Shown: positions 34,957 through 44,397, counted from the first letter of the stretch. The stretch is 64,000 bases of DNA from Flavobacteriales bacterium UBA7612 (GCA_002484335.1 DLJQ01000014.1:102773-166772); one strand, 5' to 3'. Made by a program: numbers and translations. Notes: generated by a model from the letters alone, not told the origin.

Positions 34957-37900
34957 TTACTTGTTTCTGTATTCATTCCATGTTTTAATTTTCAAATCAT
35001 CGATAGATAATTGAGTAAATGCATTAATGAAAGCCGCAGCTAAACGTGCATTTGTAATTAATGGAATATTGAAATCTACCGCTGTACGACGAATTTGATA
35101 ATCGTTATCTAATTCCGCTTTTGTTAAGTTTTTCGGAATGTTAATAACCATATCAAATTTATGGTCGTGTAGATATGTTTTTACATTTGGTTCTTTATTA
35201 TCACTTGGCCAATAAACTAATGTAGAATAAACATCATTTTCTGTAAAGAATTTGTGTGTTCCTTCTGTCGCATAAATTTTATAACCTTTTGCGATTAATT
35301 GTTTTGCTGATCCTAATAATGCAACTTTAGATTCAATTGGTCCTCCAGAAATTAATATTGTTTTTTCTGGAATTTTGTATCCTACAGATAACATTGATTT
35401 TAACAATGCTTCTTCTGCTGTATCTCCAATACAACCAACTTCTCCTGTAGATGACATATCTACTGATAATACTGGATCTGCTCCTTGTAAACGTGTAAAT
35501 GAGAATTGAGATGCTTTAACCCCAACATAATCTAAATCGTAAACGATTTCTGAGTTTCCTTTTTCAACTTCTAATCCTAAAAGAACTTTTGTTGCTTTTT
35601 CGATTAAGTTGTTTCCAGATACTTTTGATACAAATGGGAATGAACGAGATGCACGAATATTTGTTTCGATTACACGAACTGTATTGTTCTTTGATAAGAA
35701 CTGAATGTTCATTGGTCCACTAATCTCGAATTTCTTTGCAATTTTAGCAGCTACTTTACGCATCTGACGAATTGTTTCGATATATACTTTTTGTGGTGGA
35801 TAATACATTGTAGCATCACCTGAGTGTACACCTGCAAATTCTACGTGTTCTGAAATTGCATAATCTACAATTTCTCCATTTTGACAAACTGCATCTAATT
35901 CGATTTCTTTTGCTCCTTGTACAAATTCTGAAACAACAACTGGATAATCTGGTGAAACTTCTTTTGCTAATTTCAAGAATGCATCTAACTCATGTGTGTT
36001 AGAAACAACATTCATCGCTGCTCCTGAAAGTACATAAGATGGACGAATAAGAACTGGGAAACCTACCTCGTCAACAAATTTGTGAATTGCTTCTAAAGAA
36101 GAAAGCTCTTTCCAACGTGGTTGATCGATTCCTAATTCATCTAATATCTCTGAGAATTTATGACGGTTTTCTGCATCATCAATTTTTAAAGGAGAAGTTC
36201 CTAAAATTGGCATGTTTTGGTCATACAATTTCATTGCTAAGTTATTTGGAATTTGTCCTCCTGTAGAAATAATTGTTCCGTGAGGATTTTCGAATTCCAA
36301 GATATCCATAACACGCTCAAAAGATAATTCTTCGAAATATAATCTGTCCGAAGTATCATAATCTGTAGAAACTGTTTCTGGGTTGTAATTGATGATGATT
36401 GTTTTGTAACCATTTTTACCAGCAGTTTGTGCTGCATTAACTCCACACCAGTCAAACTCTACAGAAGAACCAATACGGTAAACTCCAGAACCTAAAATAC
36501 AAACTGCTTTTTCTGTTTCTGGTGTTAAATCGTTTTCTGTTCCGTGATATGTTGTATATAAATAATTTGTTTGTGCTGGGAATTCTGCCGCTAATGTATC
36601 AATTTGTTTGATAACTGGTTTTATTCCGAAGTTTTTACGTAATTCACGAACTGTTAATTCATTTCTATGAACTCCACTTTCTCCTTTTACTAAAACAGCT
36701 ATTTGTTGATCAGAGAAACCTAATTTCTTTGCTCTTCCAATTAAATCAGCATCAATCTGTTCGAATCTTTCTAAAGTTTCAAATTCTTTTGAAGTATTAA
36801 AAATACGCTCTAAACGCTGTAAGAACCATAAATCAATTTTTGTTAAATCATGAATTTTCTCGATAGAATATCCCGCTTTGAATGCTTCTGTTACTGCGTA
36901 TAAACGTTCGTCATTTGGTTCTGCTAACCAAGTGTCTAATGATTCTCCTTCTGGAATTGTAAATCCATTTGCTACAAACCCTCTGTGACCAATGTCTAAC
37001 ATACGAACACCTTTCTGAATTGCTTCTTCGAAAGAACGTCCAACTGCCATAACTTCTCCCACAGATTTCATCGCAGAACCAATGTTTCTACGTACACCGT
37101 AAAATTTATTTAAATCCCAACGAGGTAATTTAACCACACAATAATCTAACGCTGGTTCGAACATTGCAGAAGTTGTTTTTGTAACGCTGTTTTTTAATTC
37201 ATCTAATGTATAACCTAATGCTAATTTAGCAGCTACAAAAGCTAATGGATAACCTGTTGCTTTTGATGCTAAGGCAGATGAACGAGATAAACGAGCATTT
37301 ACTTCGATAACACGGTATTCTTCTGAAACTGTATCAAAAGCGTACTGAATGTTACATTCTCCAATTACTCCTAAGTGGCGAATTGTACGAATAGCAACTT
37401 CACGTAATTTATGATATTCTGAGTTTGATAATGTTTGTGATGGAGCAACTACAATAGATTCTCCTGTATGTACACCAATTGGATCGAAGTTTTCCATATT
37501 ACAAACTGTAATACAGTTATCTGCTGAATCACGAACTACTTCGTATTCTACTTCTTTCCAACCTTTTAATGATTCCTCTACTAATACTTGGTTAGAGTAA
37601 GTGAAGGCTTTTTCTACTAATTCTAATAATTCTTCATCATTATTAGCAAAACCAGAACCTAAACCTCCTAAGGCATAAGCTGCACGAATAATTAATGGAA
37701 AACCAATTCTTTTACCAGCTTCCATTGCATCTGCAACTGTTTCTACAGCTTCTGAACGAGCTGTTAAAACACCTATTTCATCTAATTTTTCGATAAAAAT
37801 ATCACGATCTTCAGTCGACTCAATTACAGAAATTGGTGTTCCTAAAACGCGAACGTTGTATTTATCGAATATGTTATTTTTATTTAATTCAACCGCACAG

Positions 37901-38184
37901 TTTAATGCAGTTTGCCCACCAAAGGCAACCATTATTCCGTCTGGTTTTTCTTTTTGAATTACTTTTTCAACAAAATAAGGTGTTACAGGTAAGAAATAAA
38001 TTTCGTCTGCAATTCCTTCTGATGTTTGTACTGTTGCAATATTTGGATTAATTAATACAGTTTGTATTCCTTCCTCTTTTAAAGCTTTTAATGCTTGTGA
38101 ACCAGAATAATCGAATTCTCCAGCTTCTCCAATTTTTAAAGCTCCTGATCCTAATACTAATACTTTTTTAATATCTTTTAACAT
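34957..38184 (-). CDS. carB: Carbamoyl-phosphate synthase large subunit
   Basis: Full-length synthetase of 1075 residues that makes carbamoyl phosphate for arginine and pyrimidines. It has the duplicated ATP-grasp halves: KVLVLGSGALKIGEAGEFDYSGSQA at the N-terminus and CILGSGVYRIGSSVEFDWCGVNA in the second half, each followed by a glycine-rich VNPNxxT/YNPETVSTD block. The C-terminal MGS-like allosteric domain (about 940-1075) contains KGYKIYATEGTHKFF. It follows carA by 11 bp and ends the operon. Confidence 0.98.
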   Translation of the reverse strand: MLKDIKKVLVLGSGALKIGEAGEFDYSGSQALKALKEEGIQTVLINPNIATVQTSEGIADEIYFLPVTPYFVEKVIQKEKPDGIMVAFGGQTALNCAVELNKNNIFDKYNVRVLGTPISVIESTEDRDIFIEKLDEIGVLTARSEAVETVADAMEAGKRIGFPLIIRAAYALGGLGSGFANNDEELLELVEKAFTYSNQVLVEESLKGWKEVEYEVVRDSADNCITVCNMENFDPIGVHTGESIVVAPSQTLSNSEYHKLREVAIRTIRHLGVIGECNIQYAFDTVSEEYRVIEVNARLSRSSALASKATGYPLAFVAAKLALGYTLDELKNSVTKTTSAMFEPALDYCVVKLPRWDLNKFYGVRRNIGSAMKSVGEVMAVGRSFEEAIQKGVRMLDIGHRGFVANGFTIPEGESLDTWLAEPNDERLYAVTEAFKAGYSIEKIHDLTKIDLWFLQRLERIFNTSKEFETLERFEQIDADLIGRAKKLGFSDQQIAVLVKGESGVHRNELTVRELRKNFGIKPVIKQIDTLAAEFPAQTNYLYTTYHGTENDLTPETEKAVCILGSGVYRIGSSVEFDWCGVNAAQTAGKNGYKTIIINYNPETVSTDYDTSDRLYFEELSFERVMDILEFENPHGTIISTGGQIPNNLAMKLYDQNMPILGTSPLKIDDAENRHKFSEILDELGIDQPRWKELSSLEAIHKFVDEVGFPVLIRPSYVLSGAAMNVVSNTHELDAFLKLAKEVSPDYPVVVSEFVQGAKEIELDAVCQNGEIVDYAISEHVEFAGVHSGDATMYYPPQKVYIETIRQMRKVAAKIAKKFEISGPMNIQFLSKNNTVRVIETNIRASRSFPFVSKVSGNNLIEKATKVLLGLEVEKGNSEIVYDLDYVGVKASQFSFTRLQGADPVLSVDMSSTGEVGCIGDTAEEALLKSMLSVGYKIPEKTILISGGPIESKVALLGSAKQLIAKGYKIYATEGTHKFFTENDVYSTLVYWPSDNKEPNVKTYLHDHKFDMVINIPKNLTKAELDNDYQIRRTAVDFNIPLITNARLAAAFINAFTQLSIDDLKIKTWNEYRNK

Positions 38185-38195
38185 CGTTATTCTGA

Positions 38196-39278
38196 TTATG
38201 CGTTTTTATATTTTTTTACTTCTGATATAAATTCATCAAATAAATACTCTGTATCTACTGGACCTCCCATTGCTTCTGGGTGAAATTGAACAGTAAATAT
38301 AGGTTTTGACTCGTGACGAATTCCTTCACACGTTCCATCATTTAAATTTGTAAAGAAAGTTTTGAAACCTTCTGGTAATTTAGAATCATCTACTGCAAAA
38401 CCATGATTTTGAGAAGTGATAAAACATTTTTTTGTACCTACTAATTGTACTGGTTGGTTGTGTGAACGGTGACCATATTTTAACTTGAATGTTGAAGCAC
38501 CAGCTGCTAAACTAACTAACTGATTTCCTAAACAGATTCCGAAAATAGGTTTATCTTCTTGTAAAGATTTTTTAAGATTCTCTATTGTTACATCACACAT
38601 TTCTGGATCACCAGGTCCGTTTGAAATAAATAATCCATCATATTCTAATGTTGAATAATCATAATTCCAAGGCACTCGAATCACTTCTACTCCACGTTTA
38701 ACGAAACAACGAATAATGTTATTTTTAACTCCACAATCAATTAAAACGATTTTTATGTCAGCTCCTTCATTGTATCGTTTTACTTCTTTGATAGATACCT
38801 CATCAACTAAATTTACAACGTTAGGATCATAAAAATCTATTTTCTCATCAGCTTCAATTTTTGCCAATGTAGAACCTTCTTCACGTAATTTTTTTGTTAT
38901 AGCACGAGTATCTACTCCGTAAACACCAGGAATATTATGAGCTTTTAACCAATCTCCTAATTTTTGAATAGCATTCCAATGTGAATAATCATCAGAATAA
39001 TAAGATACTACTAATCCTGTTACTTGAATTTTATTTGATTCTACCCATGCTTCAATTTCATCAACTAAAGCGTTATCATCTGGAACTCCATAATTTCCTA
39101 CAATTGGAAAAGTCATTACCATTATTTGCCCTTTATAAGAAGGGTCTGTCAAACTCTCATTGTAACCTACCATTGCTGTATTGAAAACTATTTCTCCAGC
39201 AGCAGAAGTATAAGCCCCAAAAGATTTACCTTCAATTTCCAATCCGTCCTGAAAGACGATTTTTACATTCTTATCCAT
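38196..39278 (-). CDS. carA: Carbamoyl-phosphate synthase small subunit
   Basis: Glutamine amidotransferase of 360 residues that feeds ammonia to CarB. The N-terminal CPSase small-chain domain ends near 150. The class I glutaminase triad is C249 (FGICLGNQL), H333 and E335 (VQFHPEA). The common GICLGHQ reads GICLGNQ here, which is tolerated in the family. Its start overlaps the argD stop by 8 bp, which shows tight coupling to the arginine genes. Confidence 0.97.
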   Translation of the reverse strand: MDKNVKIVFQDGLEIEGKSFGAYTSAAGEIVFNTAMVGYNESLTDPSYKGQIMVMTFPIVGNYGVPDDNALVDEIEAWVESNKIQVTGLVVSYYSDDYSHWNAIQKLGDWLKAHNIPGVYGVDTRAITKKLREEGSTLAKIEADEKIDFYDPNVVNLVDEVSIKEVKRYNEGADIKIVLIDCGVKNNIIRCFVKRGVEVIRVPWNYDYSTLEYDGLFISNGPGDPEMCDVTIENLKKSLQEDKPIFGICLGNQLVSLAAGASTFKLKYGHRSHNQPVQLVGTKKCFITSQNHGFAVDDSKLPEGFKTFFTNLNDGTCEGIRHESKPIFTVQFHPEAMGGPVDTEYLFDEFISEVKKYKNA

Positions 39279-40407
39279 TGATGATGATGTTTATTTCTGT
39301 TTGTAATGCGTTGATGAATTTATCTACGTATGTTTTTGTTATTGTTAAAGGAGGTAACAAACGGATAACATTTGTTCCTGCATAACCTACAAATATGTTA
39401 TGTTTTGTTAATAAGTTGTTTTTAAGTTCCCCTATAGGAAAATCAAATTCAATTCCTACCATAGATCCTCTTCCACGAACTTCTTTTATTTTAGGAAATT
39501 TATTAAGTTGTATACCTATATATTCTCCTATTTCTTGTGCATTTTGAATTAAGTTTTCTTGGTCAATAACATCTAAAACTGCTACTGCAGCTGCACAAGC
39601 TAAATGATTCCCTCCGAAAGTTGTTCCTAATAACCCATAAGAAGCTTTGAATTCTGGAGAAATTAAAACTCCTCCAATTGGAAATCCATTTCCCATTCCT
39701 TTTGCCATTGTGATTAAATCAGCTTTAATATCAGAATGTTGGTGTGCAAAGAATTTACCTGAACGTCCATAACCACATTGTACTTCGTCAGCAATAAGAA
39801 CTACTCCGTTATCTGTACAAACCTTTCTCAATTCCTGAATAAATTCATCTGTAGGTAAAATGATTCCCCCTACACCTTGAATTGGCTCATAAATAATAGC
39901 TGCAACATCTCCTCCTGCGATTATTTTTTTAATTTGATCAATGTTATAATCTACAAAAGATACTTTATGATGTGCATTAAATGGTGCAACAATTTTTGGA
40001 TTATCTGTTAATGCAACTGAACCTGAGGTTCTCCCGTGAAAAGCTCCATTAAAAGCAATTACGCGGTCTTTTCCTGTATGAAAAGAAGCTAATTTTACTG
40101 CATTTTCGTTTGCTTCTGCACCTGAGTTACATAAGAATAATGTATAATCTTCATAACCTGAAATTCTACCTAACTTCTCAGCCAATTCCTGTTGAATTGG
40201 AATTTGTACTGAGTTTGAGTAAAATCCTATATTATTGATTTGTTCTGTAATTTTTTCTACATAATATGGATGTGAGTGACCAATTGATATCACTGCATGA
40301 CCACCATAAAGGTCTAAATATTCTTTTCCGTTTTCGTCCCAAAGAATACAATCTTTAGCTTTTACCGGAGTTACATTCATTAATGGATATACGTCGAATA
40401 GTTTCAT
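39271..40407 (-). CDS. argD: Acetylornithine aminotransferase
   Basis: Class III PLP aminotransferase of 378 residues. The phosphate-binding CNSGAEANENAVKLAS, the aspartate in LIADEVQCGYGRSGKFFA and the PLP lysine in ITMAKGMGNGFPIGG are all present. It should convert N-acetylglutamate semialdehyde to N-acetylornithine. Ornithine aminotransferase is related, but the place between argC and carA supports ArgD. The four-helix protein gene lies 27 bp upstream. Confidence 0.92.
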   Translation of the reverse strand: MKLFDVYPLMNVTPVKAKDCILWDENGKEYLDLYGGHAVISIGHSHPYYVEKITEQINNIGFYSNSVQIPIQQELAEKLGRISGYEDYTLFLCNSGAEANENAVKLASFHTGKDRVIAFNGAFHGRTSGSVALTDNPKIVAPFNAHHKVSFVDYNIDQIKKIIAGGDVAAIIYEPIQGVGGIILPTDEFIQELRKVCTDNGVVLIADEVQCGYGRSGKFFAHQHSDIKADLITMAKGMGNGFPIGGVLISPEFKASYGLLGTTFGGNHLACAAAVAVLDVIDQENLIQNAQEIGEYIGIQLNKFPKIKEVRGRGSMVGIEFDFPIGELKNNLLTKHNIFVGYAGTNVIRLLPPLTITKTYVDKFINALQTEINIIING

Positions 40408-40434
40408 TTTTTTTTTAGTTTTACGTTTAACGGT

Positions 40435-40797
40435 TTACGCTAAACGATTATTAATTGTTTTTATAAAAGCTAATAACATTGCTTTTATTTTTTCAACTTT
40501 ATCTTCAAGTTTTAAAAATGATTCGTTTGTTATTAATTTTAAATCTTTCGATAGGATTAATAAGTAAAGTGTTTCATTTGTAGAACCTAAAGCGATATGA
40601 AGAAAACGTAAAAAATCTTTATCAGAATTTCTTCCACAACCTTCTGCTATATTGTTTGGAATTGATAAACAAGCTCTTCTTAACTGTGATGTTAGATTAA
40701 ACATTTCAGATTTAGGAAATTCAGATGTTATCTCATAAACTTTTAATGTTAATTGATGAGACTCACTCCAAACTTTTATATTTCTAAAATCTTGCAT
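40435..40797 (-). CDS. Four-helix-bundle protein (S23/rRNA-intervening-sequence family)
   Basis: Protein of 120 residues with the family hallmarks: FRNIKVWSESHQLTLKVYEIT, FPKSEMFNLTSQLRRACLSIPNNIAEGCGRNSDKDFLRFLHIALGSTNE and a final amphipathic helix. Relatives are found in 23S rRNA intervening sequences and as accessory proteins of diversity-generating retroelements. Their own role is unclear. It is inserted between argC and argD with no arginine-related function. Short inverted repeats around TTTACGCTAAACG-like sequence border it (about 40412-40445 and 40799-40830). No reverse transcriptase is near. Confidence 0.88.
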   Translation of the reverse strand: MQDFRNIKVWSESHQLTLKVYEITSEFPKSEMFNLTSQLRRACLSIPNNIAEGCGRNSDKDFLRFLHIALGSTNETLYLLILSKDLKLITNESFLKLEDKVEKIKAMLLAFIKTINNRLA

Positions 40798-40828
40798 ATC
40801 GTTTACCGTTAGACTTTAAACATTAAAC

Positions 40829-41815
40829 TTAAAACGCTACCGTTTTCAAGCTAAGTCCAAGTTTTTCATCCCAACCGAACATTAAATTCATATTTTCTAC
40901 AGCTTGTCCAGAAGCACCTTTAGTCAAATTATCAATAATAGATGTAATTAATATAACATCATCTTGTTTCTGCACATGTAATAAACATTTATTTGTGTTT
41001 ACAACTTGCTTTAATGCAATTGGAGTATCTGATACGTGAGTAAAAGGTTCATCTTTATAATAATCATTGAAGATTTGTTTTGCCTCATCTTCAGATAAAT
41101 CAGACTTTACATAAACACCAGCTAAAATTCCTCGAGCAAAATCTCCTCGCATTGGTAAAAAATAAACTTTATTGTTAAAGTCCTTTTCTAATTGATGAAG
41201 AGTTTGATAAATTTCACCTTCGTGTTGATGAGAAAATTCTTTATAAAAAGATACATTATTATTTCTCCAACTAAAATGTGTAGATGCAGATAAACTTTGT
41301 CCAGCTCCTGTAGAACCTGTTACAGCATTAATATGTATATCATTTTTTATCTCATTTTTTTCAGCCAATGGTAATAATGCTAATTGAATTGCTGTTGCAA
41401 AACATCCTGGATTAGCAATATTTTTTGCTGACTTTATATCTTCTCTGTTTACTTCTGGTAACCCATAAGTAAATGTTCTATCTTCGAAGATATGATCTGC
41501 ATTTAAACGAAAATCATTGCTTAAATCAATAATCTTTGTTTTAGTAGCATACTTATTATTCTTTAAAAAATCAGCAGATTTTCCGTGACCTAAGCACAAA
41601 AAAACGACATCTGAATTTTCGTCTATTTTATCCGAAAATACGATGTCTGTTTCACCTAATAAATCATCATGTACTTTAGTAACGGGGTTACCTGCATTCG
41701 ACGTACTGTATACTGACGAGACATTTACTTTCGGATGATGAATCAATATCCTCAGTAGCTCTCCAGCAGTATAGCCTGCGCCTCCTACAATACTTATATT
41801 AATTTTGTCTACCAT
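40829..41815 (-). CDS. argC: N-acetyl-gamma-glutamyl-phosphate reductase
   Basis: Enzyme of 328 residues that reduces N-acetylglutamyl phosphate to the semialdehyde with NADPH. The nucleotide fold begins ISIVGGAGYTAGELLRIL (8-24). The catalytic cysteine is C138 in ANPGCFATAIQLALLPL, and GSTGAGQSLSASTHFSWRNNN follows. It lies downstream of argG, with a terminator-like hairpin between them. Confidence 0.95.
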   Translation of the reverse strand: MVDKINISIVGGAGYTAGELLRILIHHPKVNVSSVYSTSNAGNPVTKVHDDLLGETDIVFSDKIDENSDVVFLCLGHGKSADFLKNNKYATKTKIIDLSNDFRLNADHIFEDRTFTYGLPEVNREDIKSAKNIANPGCFATAIQLALLPLAEKNEIKNDIHINAVTGSTGAGQSLSASTHFSWRNNNVSFYKEFSHQHEGEIYQTLHQLEKDFNNKVYFLPMRGDFARGILAGVYVKSDLSEDEAKQIFNDYYKDEPFTHVSDTPIALKQVVNTNKCLLHVQKQDDVILITSIIDNLTKGASGQAVENMNLMFGWDEKLGLSLKTVAF

Positions 41816-41858
41816 TTTATGTTTTGTGTGCTTATTTATCTATTTTTTTAACCAAAAT

Positions 41859-41888
41859 AAAGTGGAATCAATTTAATGAATCCACTTT
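41859..41888 (-). terminator. Hairpin between argG and argC
   Basis: Arms 41859-41870 and 41877-41888 pair with one mismatch around a 6-nt loop, 11 bp after the argG stop. The T content after it is moderate. It may lower expression of argC-argD-carAB relative to argG rather than stop it. Confidence 0.55.
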
Positions 41889-41899
41889 AACTAAATCAA

Positions 41900-43081
41900 T
41901 TAATCAAAACTATGAACAATCTTTAATTGATTACCAAATATCTTAATGAAACCTTTTGCGTCTCTACTATCCCATGCATCATTTTCTTCTCCATAAATAG
42001 CTACTTTAGACTGCATCATATCATAAGGTGATTCAATTCCAATCATAGAAAAATGATAAGGATTTAATTGTATTTTCACTTTTCCAGTAACATGATTTTG
42101 AGAAGATTCTAAAAAGGCTTCTATATCTCTCATTACTGGATCTAAATATTGTGCTTCGTGTAATAATGTACCATACCAGTTTGACAATGAATCTTTATGT
42201 AACAATTGCCATCTCGTTAAGGTATGTTTCTCTAATAAATGATGTGCTTTAATTAAAAGATAAGCAGCAGGTGCTTCAAAACCTACTCTACCTTTTATTC
42301 CCAAAATTGTATCTCCGATATGAATATCACGACCAATTGCGTACTCACCTCCTATTTCATTTAATTTTTGAATTAAAGCAACTGGAGATAGTTTTTCACC
42401 ATCTAAAGCTACAGGAATTCCTTTCTCAAATTCTACTTCAATTACAGATGGTTCAGTTCTTGATAATTGTGTAGGATAAGCTTCTTCTGGTAAAGCTTCA
42501 TTAGAAGTTAATGTTTCTACACCTCCAACAGAAGTTCCCCAAATACCTCTATTAATTGAATATTTTGCTTTTTCCCAACTATAATTAACTCCATTTGCCT
42601 GTAAATATTCAACTTCTTGCTGACGAGATAATTTTTCATCACGAATAGGAGTAATAATTTTTGAATTTGGAGAAATAATTGCAAATGCAACATCAAAACG
42701 AATTTGATCATTTCCTGCTCCTGTAGATCCATGAACAATGTATTCTGCTTCTACTTCTTTAGCATATTCTGCGATTGCTATAGATTGAAACATACGCTCT
42801 GCACTTACAGATAAAGGATATGTGTTATTTTTTAAAACATTACCATAGATTAAATAACGTACACAATCATTATAATATTTATCTGTAATATCTATTGTTA
42901 CATGTTTAGAAGAACCTAATTCATAAGCTCTAGTTTCTATATCTTTTAATTCTTCTTGAGAAAATCCACCAGTATTTACAATTACTGTATGTACTTCCAT
43001 TTCTTGTTCTTTTGTTAAATTAACTAAACAGTATGATGTATCCAGACCTCCACTGTAAGCTAAAACTGCTTTGTTGCTCAT
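41900..43081 (-). CDS. argG: Argininosuccinate synthase
   Basis: Ligase of 393 residues that joins citrulline and aspartate with ATP. The ATP-binding loop is VLAYSGGLDTSYCLV (6-20). Later landmarks are VHGSTGAGNDQIRFDVAF, SINRGIWGTSVGGVETL and YAIGRDIHIGDTILGIKGRVGFEAPAA. It follows argR by 5 bp. No argH (argininosuccinate lyase) is in the window, so the last step must be encoded elsewhere. Confidence 0.96.
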   Translation of the reverse strand: MSNKAVLAYSGGLDTSYCLVNLTKEQEMEVHTVIVNTGGFSQEELKDIETRAYELGSSKHVTIDITDKYYNDCVRYLIYGNVLKNNTYPLSVSAERMFQSIAIAEYAKEVEAEYIVHGSTGAGNDQIRFDVAFAIISPNSKIITPIRDEKLSRQQEVEYLQANGVNYSWEKAKYSINRGIWGTSVGGVETLTSNEALPEEAYPTQLSRTEPSVIEVEFEKGIPVALDGEKLSPVALIQKLNEIGGEYAIGRDIHIGDTILGIKGRVGFEAPAAYLLIKAHHLLEKHTLTRWQLLHKDSLSNWYGTLLHEAQYLDPVMRDIEAFLESSQNHVTGKVKIQLNPYHFSMIGIESPYDMMQSKVAIYGEENDAWDSRDAKGFIKIFGNQLKIVHSFD

Positions 43082-43086
43082 TTGTT

Positions 43087-43539
43087 CTATTTGTTTATAT
43101 TGGGAATAATTCTTCTTAACTCTTCTGTAACTTCTTCTCTAGTACAGTTTTCTTTCATTATTATCAGTACTGTATCGTCTCCAGCTATTGTCCCTAAAAT
43201 AGTTTTAAAATATGTATTATCTATTTCGAATGCAATTCGATTCGCATAACCTGGTTTAGTTTTTATTACTCCAATATTTTGAGAAAAAACTAAAGATACT
43301 TTTTCGTTATGCGTAACAATTGTTGAAGGAACATTAGACTCTGTTAAGCGATAAATGTACTGTCCCGAACTATTAGGAACTTTTGAAACTTTCAATTCGC
43401 GTAAATCTCTCGATAAAGTTGCTTGAGTAACCGAGATTTCTAAATCAATTAATTTCTTTAATAATTCATCTTGATTGCTTATTTCCTGATCAGTTATTAA
43501 ATCTCTGATAATTTGAAATCTGTATTTTTTATTACTCAT
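43087..43539 (-). CDS. argR: Arginine repressor
   Basis: ArgR of 150 residues. The winged helix covers 1-65, with TQATLSRDLREL (38-49) as recognition helix. The C-terminal hexamerisation and arginine-binding domain has GTIAGDDTVLI (116-126). It should bind ARG boxes in the presence of arginine. An ARG-box-like palindrome lies directly before its own start, so it is likely self-regulated. It is cotranscribed with argG. Confidence 0.95.
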   Translation of the reverse strand: MSNKKYRFQIIRDLITDQEISNQDELLKKLIDLEISVTQATLSRDLRELKVSKVPNSSGQYIYRLTESNVPSTIVTHNEKVSLVFSQNIGVIKTKPGYANRIAFEIDNTYFKTILGTIAGDDTVLIIMKENCTREEVTEELRRIIPNINK

Positions 43540-43541
43540 TT

Positions 43542-43555
43542 TGAATATTTATTCG
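43542..43555. promoter_or_regulatory. ARG-box-like operator before argR
   Basis: TGAATATTTATTCG is a near-perfect match to the ARG-box core TGAAT-N4-ATTCA, one base off. It lies between the predicted transcription start and the argR ATG, where a bound repressor would block transcription. Confidence 0.65.
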
Positions 43556-43565
43556 ATATTTTATG

Positions 43566-43573
43566 CAAATATA
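43566..43573 (-). promoter_or_regulatory. Candidate -7 element for argR-argG
   Basis: Minus-strand TATATTTG matches TAnnTTTG and gives a leader of about 20 nt. The ARG-box-like site falls within that leader. No -33 TTTG at standard spacing is visible. Confidence 0.5.
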
Positions 43574-43609
43574 CTCATTTTAGACAAAAAAAAACCTTAG
43601 TTCGTATAT

Positions 43610-44188
43610 TTATTCAATATTTTTTTTATCGTTACTTTCTGTTGTTTTAGTTGTATAATCATCATCAAGGTTGTCATATACTAAACCTGTACATATACAT
43701 CGCTCTCGATCGTTTTCCATTAGGATATGATAGTTTTTACAACTTTTACAACCATTCCAAAATTCATCTGATTGTGTTAGTTCAGAAAAAGTGACTGGTT
43801 TATATCCTAATTTAGTATTCATTCGCATTACAGCTAAAGATGTTGTAATACTAAAGATTTTAGATTTAGGAAATTTTGTACGAGATAATTCAAAAACTGC
43901 ATGTTTTATTTCTCTACCAATTCCAGAACTCCTCAAATCTGTACGAACAATTAAACCTGAATTGACTACGAATTTTTCTTCTTCGTAAGTTTCTATATAG
44001 CTAAAGCCTGCTACTTGATCTTCATCATCAAAAGCAATCACTGCATTTCCATTGCGCATTTTACGTTCAAGATAAACAGGATTTCGTTTAGCAATTCCCG
44101 TCTTTCTCATACGGGCGGACTCTTCATACCATTCGCACAACAATTCTGTGTACATGGCATCATCTGCATTTGCTATTCTAACATACAT
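43610..44188 (-). CDS. GNAT acetyltransferase, candidate N-acetylglutamate synthase, with four-cysteine tail
   Basis: Protein of 192 residues. The GNAT fold covers about 1-135; the acetyl-CoA loop is RSSGIGRE (86-93). A four-cysteine motif follows: CKSC at 147-150 and CIC at 164-166, spaced like a small zinc site. It is first in the arginine run, and no classical argA or argJ is present, so it is a good candidate for the first step, acetylation of glutamate. The tail (TTKTTESNDKKNIE) is polar and probably disordered. Acetylation of another substrate cannot be excluded. Confidence 0.72.
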   Translation of the reverse strand: MYVRIANADDAMYTELLCEWYEESARMRKTGIAKRNPVYLERKMRNGNAVIAFDDEDQVAGFSYIETYEEEKFVVNSGLIVRTDLRSSGIGREIKHAVFELSRTKFPKSKIFSITTSLAVMRMNTKLGYKPVTFSELTQSDEFWNGCKSCKNYHILMENDRERCICTGLVYDNLDDDYTTKTTESNDKKNIE

Positions 44189-44374
44189 AATTTAAGGGAA
44201 AATTGATTAATTGAGAAAAAATATAAAAAGATGAAAATTTTTCATCACACATAAAAAATTTATGAGAAAAGACTTTTTTGCTTTCATTTAGAAAGCGACT
44301 CTCATAATCGAGAAGAATAGTTTCAGTAATTTCTTCCATTAATCAATAAGATATTCAGTTATTATACTGAGATG

Positions 44375-44382
44375 CAAAGTTA
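44375..44382 (-). promoter_or_regulatory. Candidate -7 element for the GNAT-arg run
   Basis: Minus-strand TAACTTTG matches TAnnTTTG. It would give a leader of about 180 nt containing several short hairpins (for example 44230-44246 and 44280-44296). It lies 7 bp from the divergent argB element. The 250-bp gap has no gene. Confidence 0.4.
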
Positions 44383-44389
44383 AATACTT

Positions 44390-44397
44390 TATTTTTG
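44390..44397 (+). promoter_or_regulatory. Candidate -7 element for argB-argE
   Basis: TATTTTTG matches TAnnTTTG and gives a leader of about 35 nt before argB. No full ARG box is visible here; only a half-site-like ATTCA occurs upstream. Confidence 0.5.

Noticed and set aside
37833..38051. Open frame opposite the start of carB
   Set aside because: It is a composition-driven antisense frame within a highly conserved gene.
40435..40797. Accessory protein of a diversity-generating retroelement
   Set aside because: The fold fits, but there is no reverse transcriptase, template repeat or variable repeat nearby.
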